This document shows, in pieces, positions 31,356-39,967 of a stretch of DNA of 49,511 nt (positions within the stretch are counted from its first letter, which is position 1; every line of letters begins with the position of its first letter). The stretch spans positions 1-49,511 of the forward strand of contig JAUXXW010000218.1 in NCBI GenBank assembly GCA_030684775.1. Direction: 5' to 3'. Origin of the DNA: Pseudomonadota bacterium (GTDB lineage Bacteria > Pseudomonadota > Gammaproteobacteria > Burkholderiales > Thiobacillaceae). A program made the position numbers and the translations under genes. Under the pieces are notes generated by a model, which was not told where the DNA came from, did no database searches, and saw only the letters and a list, made by a program, of their open reading frames with translations.

Positions 31356-31685
31356 TTACGGATTCGCTGGATTGCCGGTTACTCCCGTACTGACCGGATG
31401 TGTCACATAAACCAGGCGCAGCTTTTCACCACCCACCCGCTCGATCAGCGCGGCAATCTTGCTGTCATCCGCGAAGAATTCCACGGTTTCCGGCAATTTT
31501 CCCGCCAGCTCGAAGAAATGATCCTCATGGAGACCATGACGGCCAAAGCCCGCCGCGGCGCGAAACACCGTGCCGCCGGGAATATCCAGCCCTCGCGCGG
31601 CCGCGAACAGCCATTCGTGGATGGACTGGTGGCCGTGTTTCATGCCTTCCTGGACATAGAAACGGATGAAGATGGTTTGCGGCAT
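31356..31685 (-). CDS. DUF190 family protein (109 aa)
   Basis: A small PII-like fold protein of the DUF190 family: TIFIRFYVQEGMKHGHQSIH, then LFAAARGLDIPGGTVFRAAA and a C-terminal EKLRLVYVTHPV. It is commonly coded beside CrcB, as here: two bases separate the crcB stop from this ATG, and AGGGGATAG lies in the crcB end. Start 31685 is chosen for that reason. A regulatory or accessory role in fluoride export is inferred from linkage only. Confidence 0.85.
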   Translation of the reverse strand: MPQTIFIRFYVQEGMKHGHQSIHEWLFAAARGLDIPGGTVFRAAAGFGRHGLHEDHFFELAGKLPETVEFFADDSKIAALIERVGGEKLRLVYVTHPVSTGVTGNPANP

Positions 31686-31687
31686 GG

Positions 31688-32065
31688 CTATCCCCTTATC
31701 TGGCCGTACGTCCACACCCCCAGCGCGGTAAAAGCCAGGGAACCGAACAGATGGACGGACGCCGTCCCCAGCGCCCAGGCCAGTTGCCCACGGCTGATGA
31801 GGGTGAAGACTTCGGCGGAAAACGTTGAAAACGTGGTCAGGCCGCCGAGAAAGCCGGTGATGACGAATAGCCGCCACTCCGGCGACAAGCCGGGGTGCTG
31901 CACGAAAAAGACGATGGCGATGCCGACCAGATAGCCGCCCAGCAGATTCGCCGCCAGGGTGCCGTAAGGCAGTGTCGGGAACAGCGGATTCAGCCACAGC
32001 CCCAGGCCCCAGCGCAGCCAGGCGCCGAGGGTGGCGCCGAGTCCGATGGCGAGGAAGGAAGTCAT
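31688..32065 (-). CDS. crcB: Fluoride channel CrcB/Fluc (125 aa)
   Basis: Four transmembrane helices with the family signatures [28 protein letters not shown] and [15 protein letters not shown] (the Phe and Thr/Ser-lined fluoride pore and central Na+ site region). It works as a dual-topology dimer for fluoride efflux at the inner membrane. Start 32065 (MTSFLAIGL) matches the family N-terminus; the ribosome site is weak. No fluoride riboswitch is evident upstream; the space holds repeats instead. Confidence 0.92.
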   Translation of the reverse strand: MTSFLAIGLGATLGAWLRWGLGLWLNPLFPTLPYGTLAANLLGGYLVGIAIVFFVQHPGLSPEWRLFVITGFLGGLTTFSTFSAEVFTLISRGQLAWALGTASVHLFGSLAFTALGVWTYGQIRG

Positions 32066-32108
32066 GGAGTCAGTCGCTACCGTGCAAGGCAATGAAGCGC
32101 ATTACTCA

Positions 32109-32280
32109 CCCCTTTGCAAAAGGGATGGCTGGGGGGGGGATTTCTGCGGCGGTTGGCCATGTAAAGGTTGCCAAATTCCCCTCAATCCCCCGTTGGGAAA
32201 GGGGGAAGGTGCCTCAGTCAGCGCCCCAGGTATTTTCAACGGCAAATGCGTACAGAGCCTTTGGTAAAGGGGGGTGAAAA
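32109..32280. repeat. Cluster of CCCCTTT/AAAGGGG palindromic repeats
   Basis: Three imperfect members (around 32109-32126, 32186-32206 and 32259-32274) of the same family as 31207-31305 fill the 215-nt gap between glgP and crcB. Confidence 0.45.
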
Positions 32281-34833
32281 TCACAGCCATACCATCAACC
32301 CCATCTCGAACGGGTGGGTGAGCAGGCCGTGAATCGGATACACACGCACCCGGTAGAGCAGGCGGCCGCACATTTCCGGGGTGAGTTCCAGTTTGTAGAC
32401 GCATTCCTGGCCTTCCCAGCCATCCGGATTCAGCGGCACGGCATCGAGATCCTTGTCCTGGCCATTTTTCGAGGCGCGCCCCATCAGCACTTCGACCCGC
32501 ACATCATCCGGGGCGAGGCCGTTGAGGTTCACCACTGCCTTGATTTCCAGGCTTTCGCCAAAGGTAATGCGTTTCTTCGGGTCATCCAGGCGGCGCAAGG
32601 ACACCCCCCCCCAGGCGAGACGCACCTTGACCTTCCATGCGGCCAGCCCCTGGGCCGCGGCGAACCCGCCTTCCGAGTAGCGGCGCCATTGCCGGCTCGC
32701 GGGCGCGTAGAACTTGTTGGCGTACTGCATGACCATGCGGGTGGAATTGAAAGCGGGCAGCAGGGTGGCGATGGAACGCTTGGCCATCTTTACCCATTCG
32801 CCCGAGAACCCCAGTTCCTGGCGTCGGTAATACAGGGGGATAACCTGATCCTGCAGCAGTTCGTAGAGGGTCTGGCTGTCCTCGCGGTTGCGCCTGGCAT
32901 CGTCGTAATACTCGGGCGCCGGCTTGATCGCCCAACCGTTGCCGGGCTCGTAACCCTCATCCCACCAGCCGTCGGTGACCGAGAGGTTGAGCACGCCATT
33001 CATGGCCGCCTTCATGCCGGAGGTGCCGGAGGCTTCCAGCGGGTAGATGGGGTTGTTGAGCCAGACGTCGCAGCCGGCCACCAGACGCCGCGCGAAGCCG
33101 AGGTCGTAGCCTTCCACCATCAGGAAGTTGCCCTCGAACTCCGGCATTCGGGAAATTTCGTGCACGCGGCGGATCAATTCCTGTCCGGGCTTGTCGGCCG
33201 GGTGTGCCTTGCCGGCGAAAATGAACAGGATCGGGCGGCTCGTGTCGTTGATGATCTGGCGCAGCCAGTCCATGTTTTCGAAGATCAGGGTGGCCCGCTT
33301 GTAGGTGGCGAAGCGCCGCCCGAAGCCGATGGTCAGCACGTTGGGATCGAGCGGGTTGGCGTACTTGAGCATGCGCTCCAGATGCGCCTCGGAACCGTGG
33401 TTGCGCAGATGTTGTTGAGTGATGCGGTAGCGCACCGAGTAGAGCATCTGCGCCTTCAGGCCCTGGTGCACCGACCAGAAATGATGGTCGGGAATGGATT
33501 CCACTTTCTGCCAGAACGCCGGCTCGCACATGCGGCGGCGCCATTCATAACCCAGCTTGGTGTCGAAAAGATCCTGCCATTCCTGCGCCAGAAAGGACGC
33601 TACATGCACACCGTTGGTGATGTAGTCCATCGGCGACTCATCCTCGGAAACCTGTGGCCACATGTCCGCCAGGATGCGCGAGGAAACCTTGCCGTGAATG
33701 CGCGAGACGCCGTTGTGATGGCGCGAGCCATTCAGCGCCAGGCGGGTCATGTTGAAATCCTCGCCGTGTCCGGCGCCGCCCAGACGCATGAAATCTTCGC
33801 GTGAGACCCCCAGATCGGAACAGCAATGGCTGAAATAGTCCCAGATCATGTCTTCGGCGAAATGATCGTGGCCGGCCGGCACCGGGGTGTGGGTGGTGAA
33901 TACCGTCGAGGCGGCCACGGCTTCCAGCGCGGCATGAAAGGACAATCCCGCCTTTACCTTGCTCCGGATACGTTCCAGCACCAGGAAGGCGGCGTGGCCT
34001 TCGTTGATGTGGTAGGTGGTGGGTTTGACGTCGAGCGCGGCCAGCGCGCGCATGCCGCCGATGCCGAGGACGATTTCCTGCTGGATGCGGGTGTGCTTGT
34101 CGCCGCCATAAAGCTGGTGGGTGACGTAGCGGTCTTCCGGGCTGTTGATCGGCAGGTCGGTATCCAGCAGATAGAGGCGGGCATGGCCGACCTGGGCTTC
34201 CCAGACCTTGACTTCCAGCGTGCGCCCGGGAAATTCGATCTGGACATGGATTTCGACGCCCTCCTCGCTCAGCGCGGGGCGGATCGGCAGATCGTCGAAA
34301 TCGGAGTCGGTGTAATTGGCGATCTGGTTGCCGTCGTTGTCGATGCGCTGGTGAAAATAACCCTGGCGATAGAGCAGCCCCACCGCCACGAAGGGCAGGC
34401 GCAGATCGGAAGCGGCCTTGCAGTGGTCGCCGGCAAGGATGCCCAGCCCCCCCGAGTACACCGGGAAGCTTTCATGGAAGCCGAATTCCGCGCAGAAGTA
34501 GGCGATCAGGTCGCCCGGCTTCAAATCCAGCGGCAGATCGCGCCGCAGCGGCTCGCTCATGTAGGTGTCGAACGAGGACAGCACGCGGTTGTAACTGCCC
34601 AGGAAGATATGATCCTCCGCCGCCTCGGTCAGACGCTCCTCGTCCACTCGCTTCAGGAAGGCCTTCGGATTGTGGCCGACGGCATCCCAGAGGCCGGGAT
34701 GCAGACGCGCGAACAGGGTGCGGGTGGGGCGGTCCCAGGCATACCAGAGGTTCTCCGCCAGTTCGGACAAGCGCGCCAGGCGGCGCGGCAGGCGCGGGTT
34801 GACTTCAATGACGTAGGGCGTGCCGGGTTTCAT
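32281..34833 (-). CDS. glgP: Alpha-glucan (glycogen) phosphorylase (850 aa)
   Basis: A GT35 phosphorylase of the group with an N-terminal DUF3417 domain (ELAENLWYAWDRPTRTLFAR at residues 25-44). Core signatures: CAEFGFHESFPVYSGGLGIL, the HINEGHAAFLVLER helix, and the pyridoxal-phosphate lysine in SGTSGMKAAMNGVLNLSV, followed by DGWWDEGY. It releases glucose-1-phosphate from storage glucan in the cytoplasm. The length is normal and there are no breaks. It is transcribed alone; the 3' side carries palindromic repeats and the 5' side a REP pair. Confidence 0.95.
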   Translation of the reverse strand: MKPGTPYVIEVNPRLPRRLARLSELAENLWYAWDRPTRTLFARLHPGLWDAVGHNPKAFLKRVDEERLTEAAEDHIFLGSYNRVLSSFDTYMSEPLRRDLPLDLKPGDLIAYFCAEFGFHESFPVYSGGLGILAGDHCKAASDLRLPFVAVGLLYRQGYFHQRIDNDGNQIANYTDSDFDDLPIRPALSEEGVEIHVQIEFPGRTLEVKVWEAQVGHARLYLLDTDLPINSPEDRYVTHQLYGGDKHTRIQQEIVLGIGGMRALAALDVKPTTYHINEGHAAFLVLERIRSKVKAGLSFHAALEAVAASTVFTTHTPVPAGHDHFAEDMIWDYFSHCCSDLGVSREDFMRLGGAGHGEDFNMTRLALNGSRHHNGVSRIHGKVSSRILADMWPQVSEDESPMDYITNGVHVASFLAQEWQDLFDTKLGYEWRRRMCEPAFWQKVESIPDHHFWSVHQGLKAQMLYSVRYRITQQHLRNHGSEAHLERMLKYANPLDPNVLTIGFGRRFATYKRATLIFENMDWLRQIINDTSRPILFIFAGKAHPADKPGQELIRRVHEISRMPEFEGNFLMVEGYDLGFARRLVAGCDVWLNNPIYPLEASGTSGMKAAMNGVLNLSVTDGWWDEGYEPGNGWAIKPAPEYYDDARRNREDSQTLYELLQDQVIPLYYRRQELGFSGEWVKMAKRSIATLLPAFNSTRMVMQYANKFYAPASRQWRRYSEGGFAAAQGLAAWKVKVRLAWGGVSLRRLDDPKKRITFGESLEIKAVVNLNGLAPDDVRVEVLMGRASKNGQDKDLDAVPLNPDGWEGQECVYKLELTPEMCGRLLYRVRVYPIHGLLTHPFEMGLMVWL

Positions 34834-34870
34834 GGGGGGGCTCCGTTAACGTGAAACAACTGCGGTGCCG

Positions 34871-34984
34871 TAGGAGCGGCTTTAGCCGCGATGCGGGCGG
34901 CAGCCCGCAAAGGTGGAACGGCGTGGTCTTGGTGAGCATTTGCACTTTGCGCCTCACGGCGCATCGCGGCTAAAGCCGCTCCTA
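34871..34984. repeat. REP-type inverted repeat pair
   Basis: A 24-bp sequence starting TAGGAGCGGCTTTAGCCGCG (34871-34894) recurs as a perfect inverted copy at 34961-34984, a pattern well known for REP/BIME elements. The right copy contains the stop codon of the oligoribonuclease gene. Confidence 0.85.
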
Positions 34985-35533
34985 CGCGCTCATCCGAATG
35001 AAAGTATCGCGGTAATACTTCAATTCTTCGATGGATTCCTGAATGTCGGCCAGGGCGGTGTGGCTGTTGGCCTTTTTGAAACCGTCCTTGAGTTCAGGGC
35101 GCCAGCGCGCAGCCAGTTCCTTCAGGGTGGAGACATCCAGGTTGCGGTAGTGGAAATAGGCTTCCAGCTTGGGCATGTGGCGGGCGAGAAAGCGGCGGTC
35201 TTGGCAGATGGAATTGCCGCACATGGGCGACTTGCGCTCACCCACGTGTTTTTTCATGAATTCGATCATTTGCGCTTCCACGTCGGCGTCGGACAGGGTG
35301 GAGGCTTTCACCTTGTCGATCAGCCCGGATTTTCCGTGGGTGCCCTTGTTCCAGCTATCCATCGCATCCAGTACCGCATCGCTCTGATGCACCACCAGTA
35401 CCGGGCCTTCCTCGACCAGGTTGAGATCCTTGTCGGTGACGATCAGCGCCACTTCCAGGACGCTGTCGCTATCGGGTTCCAGACCGGACATTTCCATGTC
35501 GATCCAGACCAGGTGGGTATCGTTCTGAGCCAC
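34982..35533 (-). CDS. orn: Oligoribonuclease (183 aa)
   Basis: A DEDD-family 3'-5' exonuclease that degrades RNA dinucleotides, including pGpG from c-di-GMP breakdown. Signatures: [16 protein letters not shown] (first two acidic residues), [19 protein letters not shown], and the C-terminal [20 protein letters not shown]. The start is a GTG at 35533 with AAAGGA upstream ([12 protein letters not shown]); the more upstream ATG would add an unrelated peptide. It is divergent from the M48 protease gene. Its TAG stop lies inside a REP unit. Confidence 0.95.
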   Translation of the reverse strand: MAQNDTHLVWIDMEMSGLEPDSDSVLEVALIVTDKDLNLVEEGPVLVVHQSDAVLDAMDSWNKGTHGKSGLIDKVKASTLSDADVEAQMIEFMKKHVGERKSPMCGNSICQDRRFLARHMPKLEAYFHYRNLDVSTLKELAARWRPELKDGFKKANSHTALADIQESIEELKYYRDTFIRMSA

Positions 35534-35613
35534 GTTTATTGATCCTTTACAGCCCTGAAGGGCGGGGCCGGCATTGTGGCATAATCGCCCGTCCCTTGTA
35601 GAAAACGCTCCTA

Positions 35614-36879
35614 ATGCCTTCATTTCAAAGCATTTTTCTCGCCGCCCTGATCCTCGCCTTCGGCCTGAAGCTGTGGTTGCTGCTGCGCCAGATGCGCCAT
35701 GTCTGGCAGCACCGCGCGCTGCCGCCGGCGGTATTCGCCGCCCGCATCCCGGTCGAGGACCATCACAAGGCGGCCGACTACACCCTGGCCAAGTCGCGCC
35801 TGGGCCTGCTGCATCTTGCCGTGGAAGCCGGCCTCCTGCTGGCGTTCACCCTGGGTGGCGGCTTGCAGTGGCTCAACGACCTGCTACTGCCGCAACTGTC
35901 TCCTCTGGTCGCCGGCACCGCCCTGCTGCTCGGCCTGTTCCTGATCGGCGCCGTGGTGGAACTGCCGCTCAATCTCTATCACCAGTTCAGCATCGAGGCG
36001 CGCTTCGGCTTCAACCGACAGACCGCCGCCGGCTTCATCGCCGACCTCGCCAAGCAGACCTTGCTCGGCTTAGGTATCGGCGGCCCGCTGATCCTGCTGG
36101 TGCTCTGGCTCATGGGCATCATGGACGAGGCTTGGTGGCTCTGGGTCTGGGGGGTGTGGATGGGCTTCAACCTGCTGATTTTGATGCTCTACCCCACCGT
36201 GATCGCGCCGCTGTTCAACAAATTCACGCCGCTCGAAGATGCCAGCCTGAAAGCCCGTATCGAAGCCCTGTTGCAGCGCGCCGGCTTTACCGCCAGCGGC
36301 GTCTTCGTGATGGACGGCTCGCGCCGCTCCAGCCACGGCAACGCCTATTTCACCGGCCTGGGCAAAAACAAGCGCATCGTCTTCTACGACACCCTGCTCA
36401 AGCAGTTGAACCCGGAGCAGATCGAGGCCGTGCTGGCGCATGAACTGGGACATTTCAAGCACCGCCACATCGTCAAGCGCATCGCCCTGATGTTCGTACT
36501 CTCGCTGGTAATGCTGGCCGTGCTGGCCTGGCTGAAACAGGCGCCCTGGTTCTATGCCGGCCTGGGCGTGGCGACGCCTTCCGATGCGGTCGCGCTGGCC
36601 CTGTTCTTCCTGGCCCTGCCGGTGTTCCTGTTCCCGCTGACCCCGTTGATGAGCCTTTATTCGCGCAAACACGAATTCGAAGCCGACGCCTTCGCCGCCA
36701 GCCACAGCCAGCCGGAACACCTGATCGCCGCCCTGGTCCGCCTCTACCGCGACAATGCCGCCACGCTGACGCCGGACCCCATTTACTCGCTGTTCTATGA
36801 CAGCCACCCGAAGGCGGTCGAACGGATCGCAAAACTTGAGTATTATGGTCAAGCATCAACCGCCCCCCAACACGCCTGA
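35614..36879 (+). CDS. M48 family metalloprotease, Ste24/CAAX-type (421 aa)
   Basis: An integral membrane zinc protease. Several N-terminal helices ([36 protein letters not shown]) precede the active site [12 protein letters not shown] near residue 275, with the third zinc ligand probably in [11 protein letters not shown] near residue 352 and more helices between. The arrangement is that of bacterial Ste24-like M48A enzymes in membrane protein quality control. Start 35614 has no strong ribosome site but fits the family N-terminus. It is followed by a small cytochrome c after 10 nt. Confidence 0.93.
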   Translation: MPSFQSIFLAALILAFGLKLWLLLRQMRHVWQHRALPPAVFAARIPVEDHHKAADYTLAKSRLGLLHLAVEAGLLLAFTLGGGLQWLNDLLLPQLSPLVAGTALLLGLFLIGAVVELPLNLYHQFSIEARFGFNRQTAAGFIADLAKQTLLGLGIGGPLILLVLWLMGIMDEAWWLWVWGVWMGFNLLILMLYPTVIAPLFNKFTPLEDASLKARIEALLQRAGFTASGVFVMDGSRRSSHGNAYFTGLGKNKRIVFYDTLLKQLNPEQIEAVLAHELGHFKHRHIVKRIALMFVLSLVMLAVLAWLKQAPWFYAGLGVATPSDAVALALFFLALPVFLFPLTPLMSLYSRKHEFEADAFAASHSQPEHLIAALVRLYRDNAATLTPDPIYSLFYDSHPKAVERIAKLEYYGQASTAPQHA

Positions 36880-36889
36880 AAGGAACGCC

Positions 36890-37192
36890 ATGAAAACCTT
36901 GATCGCCCTACTCGTTTTGCTCAGCACCCCCGCCTTCGCCGCCCCCTTCGACAAGGGCGACGCCAAAGCCGGCAAAGCCATTCATGACAAGCAATGCAAT
37001 GCTTGCCATGCCGCCCGCTTCAACGGCGATACCGGCAAGATCTATACCCGCGCCGACCGCCGTGTGAAATCCCCGGCCAGCCTGGCCCAGATGATCACCA
37101 CCTGTAACGCCAACCTGGGCAACAACCTGTTTCCGGAAGACGAGCTGAACATCGGCGCGCACCTGAACGGCACGTTCTACAAGTTCAAATAA
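36890..37192 (+). CDS. Periplasmic cytochrome c, class I-like (100 aa)
   Basis: Signal peptide MKTLIALLVLLSTPAFA, then one haem-binding motif CNACH in HDKQCNACHAARFNG. The only methionine in the mature part (SLAQMITTCNANL) is the candidate axial ligand, although its position is not that of a standard c-type ligand loop. AGGAACGCC precedes the ATG at 36890. Likely a small periplasmic electron carrier or diheme-related fragment family; the partner is unknown. Confidence 0.85.
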   Translation: MKTLIALLVLLSTPAFAAPFDKGDAKAGKAIHDKQCNACHAARFNGDTGKIYTRADRRVKSPASLAQMITTCNANLGNNLFPEDELNIGAHLNGTFYKFK

Positions 37193-37230
37193 GGACTGTC
37201 ATTCCCGCCCAGGCGGCATTCTGTTCTTTG

Positions 37231-37295
37231 GTTGGGCAAAGCGCTGCGTGCCCAAAAAACCGCTCCCATGTTGGGCACGCTGCGCTTTGCCCAAC
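37231..37295. repeat. GTTGGGCAAAGC palindromic repeat, copy 1
   Basis: An inverted repeat with arms GTTGGGCAAAGCGCTGCGTG and its near complement, in the gap between the cytochrome and the dehydratase genes. Same family as 38616-38690 and 39887-39961. Confidence 0.75.
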
Positions 37296-37321
37296 CTACC
37301 GATATCTCAGACATCAAACCA

Positions 37322-37666
37322 ATGACCGATACCTTCTGCGACCTCTCCAAAGACAAATGCAAACCCTGCGAAGGCGGTGTCACGCCCTACACACAAGATG
37401 AAATCAGCGCGCTCATGCCCCAGCTCGCCGGTGACTGGCAGGTGGTGGATGGCAAGTTACGCCGCGACTTCGAATTTCCCGACCACTACATCACCATGAC
37501 CTTCGTCAACGCCGTGGCCTGGGTGTCGCACCAGCAGGGACACCACCCCGACCTCGCCGTGGGCTACAACACCTGCCGGGTGGAATACATCACCCACGCC
37601 ATCGACGGGATATCCGAATCCGACTTCATCTGTGCCGCGAAGATCGACGCGCTGTTCGCGCTTTGA
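37322..37666 (+). CDS. phhB: 4a-hydroxytetrahydrobiopterin dehydratase (114 aa)
   Basis: Pterin-4a-carbinolamine dehydratase fold with the catalytic HHP motif in SHQQGHHPDLAVGYNTC and the C-terminal YITHAIDGISESDFICAAK. It recycles the pterin cofactor of aromatic amino-acid hydroxylases, or may serve in cofactor metabolism where no hydroxylase exists. Start 37322 (MTDTFCDLSKDKC) is chosen because codons upstream belong to the repeat. Its TGA overlaps the next start (TTGA). Confidence 0.93.
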   Translation: MTDTFCDLSKDKCKPCEGGVTPYTQDEISALMPQLAGDWQVVDGKLRRDFEFPDHYITMTFVNAVAWVSHQQGHHPDLAVGYNTCRVEYITHAIDGISESDFICAAKIDALFAL

Positions 37667-38601
37667 ACCTGGGTAGAGTCGTCGCCGTCCACGGCCACCA
37701 TTTCCTGGTGGATGGTGGAGAAGGCATCATCGAATGTGTCACCCGCGGCAAGAAAGGTGGCGTGGCGTGCGGCGACAACGTCACGTTCGCCTCCACCAGT
37801 GCCGGCAAGGGCGTCATCGAAAGCATCGAGGCGCGCCGCAACCTGCTTTACCGTTCCGATGAATTCCGCAGCAAGCTGCTCGCCGCCAATGTCGATCAGG
37901 CCGCCATCGTCGTGGCGGCGGTGCCGGCGTTCAACGAGGAATTGCTGATCCGCTGTCTGGTGGCCTGCGAGGTGGCGGAGATTCCCGCGCTGATCGTGTT
38001 GAACAAGGCCGATCTGCCGGAAACCGAAGCGCTGGCGCGCGCCTTGGCACCCTACGCCGAACTCGGTTATCCCTTGTTGCTGGTGTCGGCGCGGGAAGAG
38101 GTGGCGATGGCGGAACCGCTTCGCGTTCCGCCCTACGTGGAGGGTTCCCCGCGCGGGCAACTGGCCGAATTGGATCAATGCCTGAGCGACAAGACCACCG
38201 TGTTTGTCGGCGCCTCCGGCGTCGGCAAAAGCACTCTGCTCAACCGCCTGGTGCCGGATGCCAATGCCACCACCGGTGAAATTTCGCTAGCCCTGGACGC
38301 CGGAAAGCACACGACCACGCATGCGCGACTATTTCGCCTGCCCAGTGGTGCTGGCGCCTTGATCGATTCTCCCGGGATGCAGGAATTCGGCCTCAAGCAT
38401 CTCGATTTGGCCAGCCTCATGGCGGCCTTCCCGGAAATCCACAGCCGCCACGGCCAATGCCGCTTCTACAACTGCCGCCACCTCAAGGAACCCGGTTGCG
38501 CGGTGCTGGAAGCGGCAAAGGACGGCGCCATCATGGCCAACCGGATGAAGGTCTATCACTGGTTGCTGGCGGGGTTGGTCAAGACTAACCAGGGCAGTTA
38601 G
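37663..38601 (+). CDS. rsgA: Ribosome small subunit-dependent GTPase RsgA (312 aa)
   Basis: OB-fold N-terminus (RVVAVHGHHFLVDGGEGI), then a circularly permuted GTPase with the G4 motif VLNKADLPE, then the P-loop GASGVGKSTLLN and DSPGMQEFGL, and a C-terminal zinc-binding segment CRFYNCRHLKEPGC. It acts in late maturation of the 30S subunit. The start is a TTG at 37663 overlapping the stop of phhB; no ATG is near, so the exact start is moderately sure. Confidence 0.95.
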   Translation: MNLGRVVAVHGHHFLVDGGEGIIECVTRGKKGGVACGDNVTFASTSAGKGVIESIEARRNLLYRSDEFRSKLLAANVDQAAIVVAAVPAFNEELLIRCLVACEVAEIPALIVLNKADLPETEALARALAPYAELGYPLLLVSAREEVAMAEPLRVPPYVEGSPRGQLAELDQCLSDKTTVFVGASGVGKSTLLNRLVPDANATTGEISLALDAGKHTTTHARLFRLPSGAGALIDSPGMQEFGLKHLDLASLMAAFPEIHSRHGQCRFYNCRHLKEPGCAVLEAAKDGAIMANRMKVYHWLLAGLVKTNQGS

Positions 38602-38615
38602 CGGCACTGAAGATC

Positions 38616-38690
38616 GTAGGTTGGGCAAAGCGAAGCGTGCCCAACATCTCACGCCTGATTGTTGGGCACGCTACGCTTTGCCCAACCTAC
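38616..38690. repeat. GTAGGTTGGGCAAAGCG palindromic repeat, copy 2
   Basis: Two 30-bp arms (38616-38645 and 38661-38690) form a nearly perfect inverted repeat in the gap between two convergent genes, where it may also stop transcription from both sides. Confidence 0.8.
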
Positions 38691-38728
38691 GAAGCCTGAT
38701 CCCGCCCACCACGCGCGCGCGGCGCGCG

Positions 38729-39334
38729 CTACTTCGTGGTTTTCACCACGGCCGGATCATCGGCATGATCCAGCAAAATCCTTTGCACCCGCTCCTGCCA
38801 TAGCCGCGCGAATTCGGCGCGCTCGAAGGCATCGGCCTGGCCACTCACGACGCGTGGCATCAGGGTCTGCATTCCGGCGGCCGGGGGCACGGCTTCCGGG
38901 TGGTATTCGAGCTGCACGACGGCGCCGTTATCCAGCCGGGTGAAGCGGACTTCGGCCGCGATCTCCGCGCCGAAAAGCAACAGATCGCGGCGACCGAAGC
39001 GAGGGCCCAGGCCTTTGAAACCGCCCTCCCCCGCCGCGCCGGTGATCAAGCCCAGCACCGCGCCGACCACGCCGGTGGTGCCGGCATCCTGAGCGGCACG
39101 CAGTTCCACGCGGATGCCGCCGCGCTCCGGCATGCCTTCCGGATAGAGCGTGGACAGACCATGCCGCGCCAGCAGCCAGGCGCCCGCCACGGTCGGGCAG
39201 GAATGCCCGGCCAGACGCACGACATCCTCGTAGCGGTATTCGATGATGCCACCGGCGGCGGCGCCCAGCACTTCGGCCAGGCCATCGTGCAGGGTCAAAG
39301 GGGAAATTTGAGCGAAGAATTCGGGGAAGGGCAT
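38729..39334 (-). CDS. Conserved protein, possibly FmdE-like (201 aa)
   Basis: A soluble protein with a Cys/His motif LAGHSCPTVAGAWLLARHG near residue 43, reminiscent of the (H)xxCP motif of FmdE-type domains, and a Gly-rich segment GTTGVVGAVLGLITGAAGEG near residue 86. The match to FmdE is a short motif only, so I hold it loosely. It sits 69 nt from the ubiT end on the same strand, so it may be transcribed with the anaerobic ubiquinone cluster. ATG 39334 is the only plausible start. Confidence 0.6.
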   Translation of the reverse strand: MPFPEFFAQISPLTLHDGLAEVLGAAAGGIIEYRYEDVVRLAGHSCPTVAGAWLLARHGLSTLYPEGMPERGGIRVELRAAQDAGTTGVVGAVLGLITGAAGEGGFKGLGPRFGRRDLLLFGAEIAAEVRFTRLDNGAVVQLEYHPEAVPPAAGMQTLMPRVVSGQADAFERAEFARLWQERVQRILLDHADDPAVVKTTK

Positions 39335-39378
39335 GGTTTTTACCTGGATGCTGCCGACATCACCGTCGGCACGAAAAC

Positions 39379-39402
39379 AGCCGGCTGGAAGCCGGCGCTA
39401 CA
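39379..39402. repeat. REP-like unit (GCCGGCGCTACA type)
   Basis: GCCGGC palindrome followed by GCTACA at the ubiT 3' end, the same type as the pair inside ubiV (40865-40955). Confidence 0.5.
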
Positions 39403-39403
39403 A

Positions 39404-39868
39404 CTACTTCAATGCCAGATGGCGCAACTTCATGACTACGCGTCCCATGCCGACCGGCATGCCGGCGGTGGCGGTTTCCAGTTCCACGGCGTCGAGCATG
39501 TTCTTCACCGTCAAGCCCAGGTCGGTATCGCCCTCGATCAACAGGCGGCGGTTGAAAAACAGGGTATCCGGGTCTTCCAGGCGCAGCGCCAGGCGGGCGA
39601 AATCCTGGGCGGTGGCGGTGAAGGTGACATCGGCCAGACCGTTGTGCAGGGCGCGGAAGCCATTGGCATGCACGGAGAAATACAGTTTCAGTCCAAGGTC
39701 GCTCACCTGCACGCGAAAACGGCGGCCGGCGACATGTGACCAATCCAGATCACGCAAGGAAGGCCAGGCCACCAGATTACCGGCCGCGACAAAGGCGCGC
39801 GAAGCCGGCCAGGACGGCAGGGTGGACACGAAGCGTGCGAGGGGTTTGGGGAAGTTGGGCAGTTTCAT
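39404..39868 (-). CDS. ubiT: UbiT, SCP2-domain accessory protein for anaerobic ubiquinone synthesis (154 aa)
   Basis: An SCP2 sterol-carrier-like domain with DVTFTATAQDFARLALRLED and DPDTLFFNRRLLIEGDTDLG, the latter a hallmark of UbiT/YhbT. It is thought to bind polyprenyl intermediates and assist UbiU-UbiV under anoxia. Start 39868 (MKLPNFPKPLARFV) fits the family; codons upstream belong to a palindromic repeat. Clustered with ubiV and ubiU on the same strand. Confidence 0.92.
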   Translation of the reverse strand: MKLPNFPKPLARFVSTLPSWPASRAFVAAGNLVAWPSLRDLDWSHVAGRRFRVQVSDLGLKLYFSVHANGFRALHNGLADVTFTATAQDFARLALRLEDPDTLFFNRRLLIEGDTDLGLTVKNMLDAVELETATAGMPVGMGRVVMKLRHLALK

Positions 39869-39886
39869 GGTGGTTTCCGGGTAATT

Positions 39887-39961
39887 CGTAGGTTGGGCAA
39901 AGCGAAGCGTGCCCAACATTGCGACGGTTTGTTGGGCACGCTGCGCTTTGCCCAACCTACG
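39887..39961. repeat. GTAGGTTGGGCAAAGCG palindromic repeat, copy 3
   Basis: Inverted repeat with arms nearly identical to copy 2, filling the space between ubiV and ubiT. Confidence 0.8.
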
Positions 39962-39967
39962 TCGGCG

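Noticed and set aside
32066-32280. Fluoride riboswitch upstream of crcB
   Set aside because: I looked for the conserved pseudoknot segments of the crcB motif and saw only palindromic repeats.
32314-34854. Long plus-strand frames opposite glgP
   Set aside because: They mirror the phosphorylase codons and show no conserved motifs.
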